DNA from: JAWOJF01 sp046481785
GTDB lineage: Bacteria; Bacteroidota; Ignavibacteria; Ignavibacteriales; Ignavibacteriaceae
Assembly: GCA_046481785.1 (NCBI GenBank)
Contig: JAWOJF010000272.1
Coordinates: 1 to 21,808, forward strand
Direction: 5' to 3'
DNA: 21,808 bases
Numbering within the stretch: position 1 is the stretch's first letter; every line of letters starts with the position of its first letter. Positions 7,571 through 15,486 of the stretch are shown here, piece by piece. A program made the translations under genes and the position numbers. Below the pieces are notes generated by a model. That model ran no database searches. It was not told where the DNA came from and worked only from the letters and a program-made list of their open reading frames with translations.

Positions 7571-8923
7571 TTAAAAAGGTAAATACTTAAAAGTGTCCTT
7601 AGGGAATAGTGGAATGCCGGACTTACCACTTTTTGCAATTTTTTCACTTATAAAATTATTTAGAATTTCAGAAATCCTTATTTCCGGAATCTCTGCATTA
7701 TATTTTAGATTAATGGCTTTTATTATTTCATTAGCCAGGATAGCCTGTCCCTGGTTTGAGGGATGAACACCATCAAGACTGAACAGGTTACCAAAATAAT
7801 ATAATGTAGTAAACTTCTGCCCATCAATTACATAACCGCCAAGTCTTTCGGCAGATTTTATTGTTTTAAAAAATAAATTGAAATCAACAAGTGTAAACCC
7901 CTTCTGAAGGGCTAGGGAGGCAATAATTTCATTATACTTATCAACATTTTCTGCAGTATTTTTTATTTCAGCTTCATCCAGTATATATTGATTTCTTATA
8001 GGAAAACTTCTGCTCATGCCTCTTGCTGTTGGATTTCCTTCAATATCATACACTTCTTCAGCCGCTGCACGCAGAGTTATAAAGTTTTTGTTAAGGTCCA
8101 GCAGCAATGTATCCCCTGTACCTGTTATACCCCATACGGAATCGGTGCCGTTTAACTGGAATTGTAGTCCCATTGTTGTAAAATAAGGTATGGTAGTAAC
8201 ATCAAAAACATTTCCAACAATTACCTCCGTACCCAGCGAAGCAACACTATCAGCCATTTGTCTGTAGAAAGACTCAAATGAAGCAATGGGAGTTGCGGGA
8301 AAAACACCCCCGCTGGAAGCATGCCCGAGAATATCATTATTACCTATCCATAAAACTAAAAGGGTGGGATCTAATGCTTTAACCTGCTGGAACTGAGTTC
8401 CTTTTCCACGAAGCACAATATTAATAAAGTCATTACCTGATCCGCCGCCAATAGCAGAATATGATGTTTCTTTATTGTATGCATTAACAATATCGTATGT
8501 ATAAGCACCGGGTACACCCAGATTATTGAACGATCCTGCATAAGCAGAACTTAATTCTGAACCTGTATTAGTATTTAATCTTAACTTCAGTGGAAATATT
8601 GATTCCATCTCAATTCTACCCCCTGTACCGGGATCAGATATTAATGGCTGTTCAAAACCTGTATTTACCTGGCCTGCAATAAGTTTACCAAAAGAAAATT
8701 CCTGGGCTGTTTGATATAAAGCATTAGATTGAAATCCCGCTGTAACACTGTTTCCTACAACCACAAATGATGAAAAATCAGCACTCCCGGTATTTATAAC
8801 AACAGGCGGATCAGTAATGTTATTTTCTTTTTCTTCTTTACAGCCTGATAAACTGATTAGAAAAAATATTGTAACGAAGATTAGTAGTTTGTGAAATTTT
8901 ACAGCTTTTTTATTTAATATCAT
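7571..8923 (-). CDS. SGNH/GDSL hydrolase family lipoprotein
   Basis: This is a 450-residue lipoprotein: signal peptide with lipobox LSGC (Cys28), a short linker, then an SGNH hydrolase domain filling the rest. Block I is VVVGNSVTAG with nucleophile Ser59 and Asn in place of the Asp of classical GDSL. Block II Gly is in NNLGVPGA, block III is WIGNND (Asn196) and block V is LDGVHPS (Asp384, His387). The catalytic set is therefore complete and an esterase or lipase activity on the cell surface or in the periplasm is likely; substrate unknown. A TTG at 8935 would add four residues; I chose the ATG at 8923 because GAGG lies 6 bases before it. It follows the biotin carrier gene by 42 bp. Confidence 0.9.
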   Translation of the reverse strand: MILNKKAVKFHKLLIFVTIFFLISLSGCKEEKENNITDPPVVINTGSADFSSFVVVGNSVTAGFQSNALYQTAQEFSFGKLIAGQVNTGFEQPLISDPGTGGRIEMESIFPLKLRLNTNTGSELSSAYAGSFNNLGVPGAYTYDIVNAYNKETSYSAIGGGSGNDFINIVLRGKGTQFQQVKALDPTLLVLWIGNNDILGHASSGGVFPATPIASFESFYRQMADSVASLGTEVIVGNVFDVTTIPYFTTMGLQFQLNGTDSVWGITGTGDTLLLDLNKNFITLRAAAEEVYDIEGNPTARGMSRSFPIRNQYILDEAEIKNTAENVDKYNEIIASLALQKGFTLVDFNLFFKTIKSAERLGGYVIDGQKFTTLYYFGNLFSLDGVHPSNQGQAILANEIIKAINLKYNAEIPEIRISEILNNFISEKIAKSGKSGIPLFPKDTFKYLPF

Positions 8924-8965
8924 TTCATTCCTCAATCATACAGAAATTATTCTGCGTTAAAAAAA

Positions 8966-9469
8966 TTATTCTATTGAAAACAATACAGCTCCCTTTTCTA
9001 CGGGATTTCCTTCTTTTACGGAAATATTCTTAATTATACCCGCAGCAGGTGAATGAATATTGTTTTCCATTTTCATTGCTTCAAGGATAATCACCGATTC
9101 TCCGGAGGCTACTGTATCACCGGCACTCTTGTTTATTTTAAGTATCATCCCCGGCATTGGAGACTTTACTTCTGTTTTATGAGTTTTACCCTTTTGCGAC
9201 TGTTCTAAAATCGCTATCGCTTTTTCCTGTAGTTCTGAACGGACAATAACTTCTATATTCTTTCCATTAAGGTAAACAGAATATTTTTCACTATTTAGTT
9301 TTTCTGCAGATACCAGCAAAAATTTGCTATTCATTTTCAACAAAAAAGTATGGTTATTAATAGGAGATAATTCAAATTCAAATAATCTTCCATTAATAGA
9401 AATGTGGCTATTTTGATTAAAAATAACTTCTTTCTTTTCTTCTCCTATTGTAACAATAAACTCACTCAT
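8966..9469 (-). CDS. biotin carboxyl carrier protein of an acyl-CoA carboxylase
   Basis: This 167-residue protein carries the biotin that shuttles carboxyl groups between biotin carboxylase and a carboxyltransferase. The C-terminal half (about 98-167) is a biotinyl domain with the biotinylation motif EAMKMEN (Lys133) and the SPMPGMI turn. The N-terminal half is a beta-strand-rich region that resembles the linker (BT) domain of propionyl-CoA-carboxylase-type alpha subunits rather than the Ala/Pro-rich linker of E. coli AccB. It overlaps the end of the biotin carboxylase gene by 8 bp. An ATG at 9481 would add MSCC and extend the overlap; neither start has a strong Shine-Dalgarno sequence, so the choice is uncertain. 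Confidence 0.93.
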   Translation of the reverse strand: MSEFIVTIGEEKKEVIFNQNSHISINGRLFEFELSPINNHTFLLKMNSKFLLVSAEKLNSEKYSVYLNGKNIEVIVRSELQEKAIAILEQSQKGKTHKTEVKSPMPGMILKINKSAGDTVASGESVIILEAMKMENNIHSPAAGIIKNISVKEGNPVEKGAVLFSIE

Positions 9470-10955
9470 GCAGCAGCTCATTCCATTTATTGTAAGAATG
9501 GTTATTTTTCCCCGGGCTATCAGGAACAGGTTTAGCTTTTAAAAGAACCGCAATAACTGCTGCTGCATCTTTTATTTCCCCGGTACATGCTTCTGAAGAA
9601 ATTAATGCCGGCAGGTTTCTTTCTATAAAATTGATGTCAATTTCTCCCTTACCGAATTTTGAATCAGATAAAATAGATCTCAAAAAAGGAATATTGTGGG
9701 TAACTCCGGCAATATGATATTCCGATAATGCCCTGAGCATTCTTTCAATTGCATTTTCCCTGTTACCGGCATACGATATTAACTTTGATATCATCGGGTC
9801 ATAGTAAACAGAAATATTTGAACCTGCGCTGAAACCGCTGTCTAATCTTATTCCTGGTCCGGCAGGCATAATGTACTCATAGATTCTGCCTGTAGAAGGA
9901 AGAAAATTATTTTCTGGATCTTCAGCATAAATCCTGCACTCAACAGCATGACCGCTAATTTTAATATCTTCCTGTTTAAAGGATAATTTATTTCCTGCTG
10001 CTATAGAAATCTGTTCTTTAACAAGATCAATCCCGGAAATCATTTCAGTTACAGGATGTTCCACCTGCAGACGGGTATTCATTTCAAGGAAAAAGAAATT
10101 CTTGTCAGCATCCATCAGCAATTCAATTGTACCGGCATTATAATAGCTGCAAGCTTTTGCCGCATTTATAGCAGTAGTAGTAATTTTTAATCTTGTTTTT
10201 TCATCAACAAATGAGGAAGGCGCTTCTTCAATTATTTTCTGGTGCCTCCGTTGAATTGAACATTCCCTTTCAAAAAGATGAGCATAATTCCCGTGTTTAT
10301 CGGCAATAACCTGCACTTCAATATGCCGGGGATTTTCTATATATTTTTCTATATAGACCGAATCATCTGCAAATGCCTTAAGAGCTTCTCTCTGAATAGC
10401 TTCAAATGCAGGCTGGAACTCATCTTCGGAGGAAACTTTTCTCATGCCTTTACCGCCGCCGCCTGCTGACGCTTTTAATAATACAGGGAAACCAATCTCT
10501 TTGGCAGCGGAAATTCCTTCACTAATACTTTTTACCGGTTCAGTAGTACCGGGTACTATAGGGACATTATGTTTCGACATAAGCCGCCGGGCAGCAGTCT
10601 TACTTCCCATCATTCTTACAGATTCTGAAGAGGGGCCTATAAAAACAATTCCTTCATTTTCTATTGAAGAAATAAAATCAGCATTTTCTGAAAAAAAACC
10701 ATAACCCGGATGTACGGCATCTGCTTTAATTTTTTTAGCAAGAGAAATGATCTTTTCTTTATTAAGGTATGATGATGATGATGGAGCTTCCCCTATATAA
10801 TAGGATTCATCGGCAAATTTAATATGATCTGAGGTTTTATCTGCTTCTGAATATATAGCCGCAGATATAATTCCCAGTTCCTTGCAGGCACGGATTATCC
10901 TTACTGCAATTTCACCACGGTTGGCTATTAATATCTTATTAAATGTGATAGGCAA
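9462..10955 (-). CDS. accC: biotin carboxylase subunit of acyl-CoA carboxylase
   Basis: This ATP-grasp enzyme carboxylates biotin with bicarbonate and ATP. The 497 residues show the N-terminal domain (KILIANRGEIAVRII), the glycine-rich ATP loop ASAGGGGKGM at about 163-171, Lys240 in RRHQKIIEEAP, and the catalytic EMNTRLQVEHP at 291-301 with Arg295. It is about 50 residues longer than E. coli AccC; the tail (450-497) is not conserved in my reading. With the overlapping biotin carrier gene it looks like a split propionyl-/acetyl-CoA carboxylase alpha subunit; the carboxyltransferase is not in this window. The start is TTG: the frame has a stop five codons upstream, there is no nearby ATG, and CGGAA lies about 5 bases upstream. 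The substrate cannot be decided from this subunit. Confidence 0.95.
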   Translation of the reverse strand: MPITFNKILIANRGEIAVRIIRACKELGIISAAIYSEADKTSDHIKFADESYYIGEAPSSSSYLNKEKIISLAKKIKADAVHPGYGFFSENADFISSIENEGIVFIGPSSESVRMMGSKTAARRLMSKHNVPIVPGTTEPVKSISEGISAAKEIGFPVLLKASAGGGGKGMRKVSSEDEFQPAFEAIQREALKAFADDSVYIEKYIENPRHIEVQVIADKHGNYAHLFERECSIQRRHQKIIEEAPSSFVDEKTRLKITTTAINAAKACSYYNAGTIELLMDADKNFFFLEMNTRLQVEHPVTEMISGIDLVKEQISIAAGNKLSFKQEDIKISGHAVECRIYAEDPENNFLPSTGRIYEYIMPAGPGIRLDSGFSAGSNISVYYDPMISKLISYAGNRENAIERMLRALSEYHIAGVTHNIPFLRSILSDSKFGKGEIDINFIERNLPALISSEACTGEIKDAAAVIAVLLKAKPVPDSPGKNNHSYNKWNELLHE

Positions 10956-10993
10956 GTTATTCCGTCATTTGTGTATATACAACATTAATAAAA

Positions 10994-11028
10994 TGACTGA
11001 CTGATTTAAAAATATTATCAGATAGTCA
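10994..11028. repeat. imperfect 12-bp inverted repeat upstream of biotin carboxylase
   Basis: TGACTGACTGAT (10994-11005) and ATCAGATAGTCA (11017-11028) pair at 10 of 12 positions around an 11-base AT-rich loop. It lies in the 141-bp gap between mutS2 and the biotin carboxylase gene, about 40 bp before the TTG start. It may be an operator for the carboxylase operon, or a weak terminator for mutS2, since on the minus strand it is followed by TCATTTTATT. No strong GC-rich hairpin exists elsewhere in this gap. Confidence 0.4.
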
Positions 11029-11096
11029 TATTTACAAATAACCAACTGACATGTAAAAAGATAAAATAAAAAGTAAGGAATTTTGATATAAAAGAA

Positions 11097-13448
11097 TTAC
11101 TTCAATTCCGCAATGGTTATACCTTCGCCGCCGAATTCAATAGGTGCAAAATAGAAGTTCTTCACTTTGTCATGGCTTTTTAGTATATCTTTAACGGTCT
11201 TTTTTAATGCACCGGTACCTTTACCGTGAAGAATTTCAATTCTTTCCAGTCCCGATGTATAAGCGTCATCAATAAATTTAATAACCTCAAATTCAGCTTC
11301 TTCGGGGCGTTCTCCTCTAATATCTATTCTTATTTTAGGTGGAGCAGAATTATAACTGCCGCCGGTTTCCGAGTATACTGGTTTTAGTTTTTCTTTTTTT
11401 GAAGGGATAAGCTCATTAAGAGAAACCTGCATTTTTAAAGATCCAACGGAAAGGATAGCCTTATTTTTACTGCTGAAAATTTCGGAAATTTGTCCAATAG
11501 TCTCTGTGTTTTTAAGCTGTACAAAATCTCCTGCGGCAAATTCATATTTTTCAATTTCGGATGAAATTTCTTCTTTAAAGAGATTTTTGTTAGTTTCTTT
11601 AATATCACGAATGATATTTTGTGAAGATTTTATTATATCAGGACGTGCATTAGTCTCCTTAAGCTCCTTAATCACCTGCTCAACCTTTTTATTTATCCCT
11701 TTAAGATAATCATCTGCATCCTGTTTGGCTTTTTTAAGAATATCTTTCTTTTCCCTGTTCAGTTTCTCAACACTATTACTGTATAAATTAGATAAACCGG
11801 CAAGCCGGGAATTTTCAACTTCAAGCTTCTTTAATTTATCTTCAAGTTTTTTTGACTTGGCTTCAATTTCAACAAGAAAGTTCTCAACTTTATGTTTGTC
11901 TGCATCCAGGTATTCGGCAGCCATTTCCAAGAAATCATTTTCAAAACCAATTCTTTTTGCTACTTCGAAAGCATAACTGGAACCAGGAATACCCTGCTTA
12001 AAAAGATAAGTTGGTTTTAAATTTTCATTATCAAATTCCATGGCTGCATTTTCAAATCCGGAAAGATCGTGGGCAATTAATTTAAGACTGCCGTGATGAG
12101 TAGTAGCAAAAACAGTAGCCTGCTTATCGCGCAGGTGAATAAGAACAGCAGTCGCAAGAGCAGAGCCTTCTGCCGGATCGGTACCCGTTCCAATTTCATC
12201 CAAAAGTACCAGGGAGTCTTTATCTGAAGAATTTAAAATATTATTTATATTGGAAAGATGTGAACTGAAAGTTGAAAGGTCATCTTCAATAGACTGTTCA
12301 TCACCTATATCAACAAGTATATTGCTGAATAAATGGAAGTTACTATCAGGATCAGCAGGAATGTGTATGCCTGAGTTAACCATCAGGGCAAGAAGTCCAA
12401 TTGTTTTCAGTACAACTGTTTTACCTCCTGCATTTGGCCCTGTAATTAAAACAACCCTTTTTTCTTCAATTGTAACATTTAGCGGTACAGCTGTATTCCG
12501 GCCGAGCCTCTTAAGAATTATAGGGTGGCGTGCATCATTTATTAAAAAAGGTTCTTTGTTTTCAATTGATGGGAAAGAGCCAATAATCTCTATTGAATAT
12601 TTTGCACGGGCAAATATAGAATCAACATGAGCAATAATTGAGAGCGTATTTTTTAATTCGGCACTTACAGAACCAATTCTTTTGGTTAATTCTTTAAGCA
12701 GTCTGTCAATTTCTCTCTTTTCAGCAAAAGAAAGTGAAATAATTTCGTTGTTTAGCTCAAGGGTTTCTTCGGGTTCGATGTATACTGTTTGTCCCGTGGA
12801 GGATTCAGAATGGATAAACCCCCTTATATGGCGTTTATGTTCAACTTTTACTGGGATAACAATTCTGCCGTCGCGTAATGTAAGATAATCCTCACGCACA
12901 ATATCCTTCTCAGAAAGAGATTTAACAAGCTTATTAACAGACTTTACAAGTTCATCTCTTTTATCATTTATCTCCTTTTTTATTTCACCAAGTTTGGGGC
13001 TTGCATTATCTTTTACATCGCCATTTTCATTTATTATTCTCTGGATATGGTGTTCAAATACTTTATCAACAAATAAGCCGGAAGAAAATACTGCCAGATC
13101 AGGCGCAGTATCAGAATTGCTTTTAAGATAGGAAAATAAATTCCTTGATATAACAGCAAGCCTTAAAATATCAAGTATTTTTTTGCTTTCAAGAACTGAA
13201 CCTTCAATAAGGCTTGATGATAAAGCATTGTTAAGGTCAGGAAGATATTCAAGAGGAGGATAAACATTTTTTATCAGGATTTCTTTGGCTTGTGTAACAA
13301 GCTCCCCTTCATTTTTAACAAATGCTAAATTATCGGAAGGAACAGTTGATAATATTTCGTCCTTCCCTTTTTCAGTCTGACAATATTTTGATATGTATTG
13401 AAGTACTTTTTGATATTCAAGTTTTTCAATAACAGAATTGGAAATCAT
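11097..13448 (-). CDS. mutS2: MutS2 family protein (ATPase with Smr domain)
   Basis: This 783-residue protein has the MutS2 layout: N-terminal lever/core helices without the MutS mismatch-binding domain, an ATPase domain with Walker A GPNAGGKT (337-344) and Walker B LVLLDEIGTGTDP (Asp417), a long coiled coil at about 500-600, and a C-terminal Smr nuclease-type domain at about 705-783 with IDIRG and ILHGKGTGAL. MutS2 proteins suppress recombination or, in Bacillus, act on collided ribosomes; which applies here is unknown. Its ATG overlaps the cvpA stop by one base (TAATG). The cvpA-mutS2 order is common in bacteria. The size is normal for the family and all motifs are intact. Confidence 0.96.
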   Translation of the reverse strand: MISNSVIEKLEYQKVLQYISKYCQTEKGKDEILSTVPSDNLAFVKNEGELVTQAKEILIKNVYPPLEYLPDLNNALSSSLIEGSVLESKKILDILRLAVISRNLFSYLKSNSDTAPDLAVFSSGLFVDKVFEHHIQRIINENGDVKDNASPKLGEIKKEINDKRDELVKSVNKLVKSLSEKDIVREDYLTLRDGRIVIPVKVEHKRHIRGFIHSESSTGQTVYIEPEETLELNNEIISLSFAEKREIDRLLKELTKRIGSVSAELKNTLSIIAHVDSIFARAKYSIEIIGSFPSIENKEPFLINDARHPIILKRLGRNTAVPLNVTIEEKRVVLITGPNAGGKTVVLKTIGLLALMVNSGIHIPADPDSNFHLFSNILVDIGDEQSIEDDLSTFSSHLSNINNILNSSDKDSLVLLDEIGTGTDPAEGSALATAVLIHLRDKQATVFATTHHGSLKLIAHDLSGFENAAMEFDNENLKPTYLFKQGIPGSSYAFEVAKRIGFENDFLEMAAEYLDADKHKVENFLVEIEAKSKKLEDKLKKLEVENSRLAGLSNLYSNSVEKLNREKKDILKKAKQDADDYLKGINKKVEQVIKELKETNARPDIIKSSQNIIRDIKETNKNLFKEEISSEIEKYEFAAGDFVQLKNTETIGQISEIFSSKNKAILSVGSLKMQVSLNELIPSKKEKLKPVYSETGGSYNSAPPKIRIDIRGERPEEAEFEVIKFIDDAYTSGLERIEILHGKGTGALKKTVKDILKSHDKVKNFYFAPIEFGGEGITIAELK

Positions 13449-13966
13449 TATAGCGTATCTTTATCGTTAATATAATCTTTAATAATTTTTTTTGTTTCCG
13501 GTGTATAATCACTCAGGTAATCTATTGTAACAGGTATAACATTATAAACATTCCTGTACAGAAGTGAATCCTTCTGACTTTCTTCATCAGGCACACTGAA
13601 AACATTAAGAAGAAAAAAAGCAGCGCTTACAAAAAACAGTATCTGTACAGTTCCAATAATGCCGCCAAGCAGTTGATTAATAATATTATTCACCCTGTCA
13701 AAAGGATGAATTACCCTTTTGATAACAGCAAATATCAGGAGGATAAAAATAAAAATTATCAGCCCGCCCATAATTTCAGCAAGATAAAACTCAATTCCGA
13801 AAGTTTCTTCAATAAAACCGCCTACTTCAGATGCCAGTGACAGGGATAAATACACAGCCAGTATAAATCCCGCCAGGCCGATAAGTTTCCTCACCAGGCC
13901 GTCCTTAAAACCAAGAATAAATCCGGCAAGGAGAATTAAAAAAATAATAATATCTAAAATGCTCAC
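13448..13966 (-). CDS. CvpA family membrane protein
   Basis: This 172-residue protein has four predicted membrane helices at about 3-19, 28-46, 63-84 and 102-122, with the CvpA-type N-terminus (ILDIIIFLILLAGFILGFKDGLVRKL) and a charged cytoplasmic tail. CvpA is linked to colicin V production and envelope stress tolerance; its biochemical function is not established. The start is GTG at 13966, supported by AAGGA four bases upstream and by the absence of a better start in frame. Its stop overlaps the mutS2 start by one base, so translation of the two is probably coupled. It lies 14 bp after the YqeY-like gene. Confidence 0.9.
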   Translation of the reverse strand: MSILDIIIFLILLAGFILGFKDGLVRKLIGLAGFILAVYLSLSLASEVGGFIEETFGIEFYLAEIMGGLIIFIFILLIFAVIKRVIHPFDRVNNIINQLLGGIIGTVQILFFVSAAFFLLNVFSVPDEESQKDSLLYRNVYNVIPVTIDYLSDYTPETKKIIKDYINDKDTL

Positions 13967-13980
13967 TTATTCCTTAACAA

Positions 13981-14430
13981 TTATTTACCGAGATAATTTT
14001 CAACTGCCGCCCTAACCTGTTTACCATCAGCTTTGCCTTTTAGTTCCTTCATTACCATGGGCATAAGCCTGGGGAAATCCTCTTTACCTTTGAAACCGGA
14101 TTCATCGGCTATTCGTCTCACCTCTGTATTTATCTCATCCTCAGATAACTGTTTGGGGAGATAATCGAGCAGTATATTCATCTCTTCTTCTTCCTTTAAA
14201 GCAAGCTCTTCTCTTCCGGCATTTCTAAACTGCTCAATTGAATCTTTTCTCTTTTTAACAGCGGTACTAACCATTTTAATTTCCTCGTCAGGCGTAAGTT
14301 CTTTTCCCGTACCGCTTTTTTCAAATTCCAGGATTAAAGCGCGTATTGACCTTATGGTTTCCAGCCTGAGTTTATTGCCGGATTTCATCGCTTCCTTCAT
14401 ATCCTGATTTATTCTCTCTTTAAGATTCAT
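13981..14430 (-). CDS. GatB/YqeY domain-containing protein
   Basis: This 149-residue protein is a full-length YqeY-family member: MNLKERINQDMKEAMKSGNK at the N-terminus, LRLETIRSIRALI, a central KKRKDSIEQFRNAGREELA, the LLDYLPKQLSEDEI segment, and a C-terminal GKADGKQVRAAVENYL. The fold is related to the tail domain of the GatB amidotransferase subunit, which contacts tRNA, but YqeY alone has no proven function. The start is supported by AGAGGA six bases upstream. A strong terminator hairpin ends only about 20 bp before its ATG, so its transcription must come from read-through or from a promoter inside the preceding exbD gene. Confidence 0.93.
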   Translation of the reverse strand: MNLKERINQDMKEAMKSGNKLRLETIRSIRALILEFEKSGTGKELTPDEEIKMVSTAVKKRKDSIEQFRNAGREELALKEEEEMNILLDYLPKQLSEDEINTEVRRIADESGFKGKEDFPRLMPMVMKELKGKADGKQVRAAVENYLGK

Positions 14431-14442
14431 TTTTTATCCTCT

Positions 14443-14476
14443 AAAATTGAAAAGGCAGGTTTTTTGAACCTGCCTT
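14443..14476 (-). terminator. rho-independent terminator of the TolQ-TolR-TolR operon
   Basis: On the minus strand, AAGGCAGGTT, a 5-base loop (CAAAA) and AACCTGCCTT form a perfect 10-bp stem (14452-14476), followed by a T-rich tail (TTCAATTTT). It starts 27 bp after the stop of the second exbD gene. It is the strongest GC-containing hairpin in the window. Confidence 0.85.
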
Positions 14477-14501
14477 AAAAATACTTCCAAAATAAGATAT
14501 A

Positions 14502-14519
14502 AACTATATTTTTATAGTT
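14502..14519. repeat. 7-bp inverted repeat spanning the exbD stop codon
   Basis: AACTATA (14502-14508) and TATAGTT (14513-14519) form perfect arms around a TTTT loop and include the TAG stop of the second exbD gene (14504-14506). It lies 25 bp before the main terminator on the minus strand. It could stabilise the 3' end of the message, but the stem is only A-T rich and may be chance. Confidence 0.35.
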
Positions 14520-14917
14520 GACGAATAGTTAATTCTTAAACAATAAGCTTTTCGAAGCTCCTGTTGAATATCTGTAACCAGACCCATATTTGTACCCTTA
14601 TCAATTCTTAAGGAAACAATTATATTGGGAAGTTCCTGTCTTTTGGTATACATAATATTTTCAATTTCCTCAAGCAGTACAATACTATCATTTATTTGAA
14701 TTCTCTCATCTTCACCAACCCACAAATAAGATACAAGTCTTTTGTTCTCAATTTTTTCTATAGCTTTAGCTTCGGGCAGTTTGAATTTTACTAAAACATC
14801 AACTTCTCTAAGTGTTGTAGTAACCATAAAAAAGAGTAAAAGCATAAACACGATATCCGGCATAGAAGATGTAGGTATATTCTGTGAAGCTTTGGCCCTT
14901 TTCTTTTCAAATTTCAT
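14504..14917 (-). CDS. ExbD/TolR-family biopolymer transport protein (second copy)
   Basis: This 137-residue protein has a basic cytoplasmic N-terminus, one membrane helix at about 20-38 (PDIVFMLLLFFMVTT) and a periplasmic domain. Asp21 is the conserved proton-path residue of ExbD/TolR. Together with a TolQ/ExbB channel such proteins turn proton motive force into movement of a partner such as TonB or TolA. The C-terminal domain follows the usual pattern (IIVSLRIDKGTNMGLVTDIQQELR). It begins 15 bp after the first exbD gene, with AGAGGA upstream, and is followed by the operon terminator. It is shorter than its neighbour and diverges from it outside the membrane helix. Confidence 0.93.
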   Translation of the reverse strand: MKFEKKRAKASQNIPTSSMPDIVFMLLLFFMVTTTLREVDVLVKFKLPEAKAIEKIENKRLVSYLWVGEDERIQINDSIVLLEEIENIMYTKRQELPNIIVSLRIDKGTNMGLVTDIQQELRKAYCLRINYSSTIKI

Positions 14918-14932
14918 AGTTATTCCTCTGTT

Positions 14933-15469
14933 TTAACTTTTTTTAGTACCTTCAGGCTCAGCAATTGAAATTGTAATAGGAATTTTATCCCGTACAATAA
15001 CCTGATCATCAGGAGTTAAATCATTATATTTTCTTCCGTAGTTCTGAGTTGAATATTCCTCCCTAACCTCAAAATAAGCTTGTTTCACCTGGTCAAGCGC
15101 CTGAATATATAGATTGTAGTTTGTCCGCCTGTCTGTTTTAACAGAAACAATCAGTTTTTTATTAGAAGGCAACTCAATTTTTGAAATAATTCTTGGTTTA
15201 AGATTAAGTTTTATTTGTGGAACAGAAGTTGGGGTACCATCAACAAGAACATCACCATTCTCATTAATTAATATAGCTGCCATTCTGTCTTTTGAAACCT
15301 CGACAGTTTCAACATCCTCAACATACTCAGGCAGAGTTAACCCAATTCCTGTATCTACATCAATAACCGTAGATACAAGGAAAAACAGCAGGAGAAGGAA
15401 CGCAAGATCAGCCTGTGACGCTGTGGGAATTTCGGCGCTCCTCATCCCTTTCTTTTTAATAAAAGCCAT
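14933..15469 (-). CDS. ExbD/TolR-family biopolymer transport protein (first copy)
   Basis: This 178-residue protein has a basic start (MAFIKKKGMRSAEIPTAS), a membrane helix at about 21-38 (ADLAFLLLLFFLVST) with the conserved Asp21, and a periplasmic domain that includes KLIVSVKTDRRTNYNLYIQALDQVKQAY. It is longer than the second copy because of an extended C-terminal tail. It starts 17 bp after the TolQ-like gene with AGAGGA five bases upstream. Two different ExbD genes after one ExbB gene suggests a mixed or alternative ExbD dimer in the motor. The partner that uses the force is not in this window. Confidence 0.93.
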   Translation of the reverse strand: MAFIKKKGMRSAEIPTASQADLAFLLLLFFLVSTVIDVDTGIGLTLPEYVEDVETVEVSKDRMAAILINENGDVLVDGTPTSVPQIKLNLKPRIISKIELPSNKKLIVSVKTDRRTNYNLYIQALDQVKQAYFEVREEYSTQNYGRKYNDLTPDDQVIVRDKIPITISIAEPEGTKKS

Positions 15470-15486
15470 ATTATCCTCTGCTTAAA

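Noticed and set aside
10770..10783. ATG/ATC triplet repeat inside biotin carboxylase
   Set aside because: It simply encodes a short Ser run (about residues 59-62) in a variable loop; there is no sign of a phase-variable frameshift. A similar run near 2907 encodes Asp residues.
12250..12630. 126-codon open frame on the plus strand inside mutS2
   Set aside because: It lies opposite the conserved ATPase domain of MutS2, and its translation has no recognisable domain; it is a shadow of the real gene.
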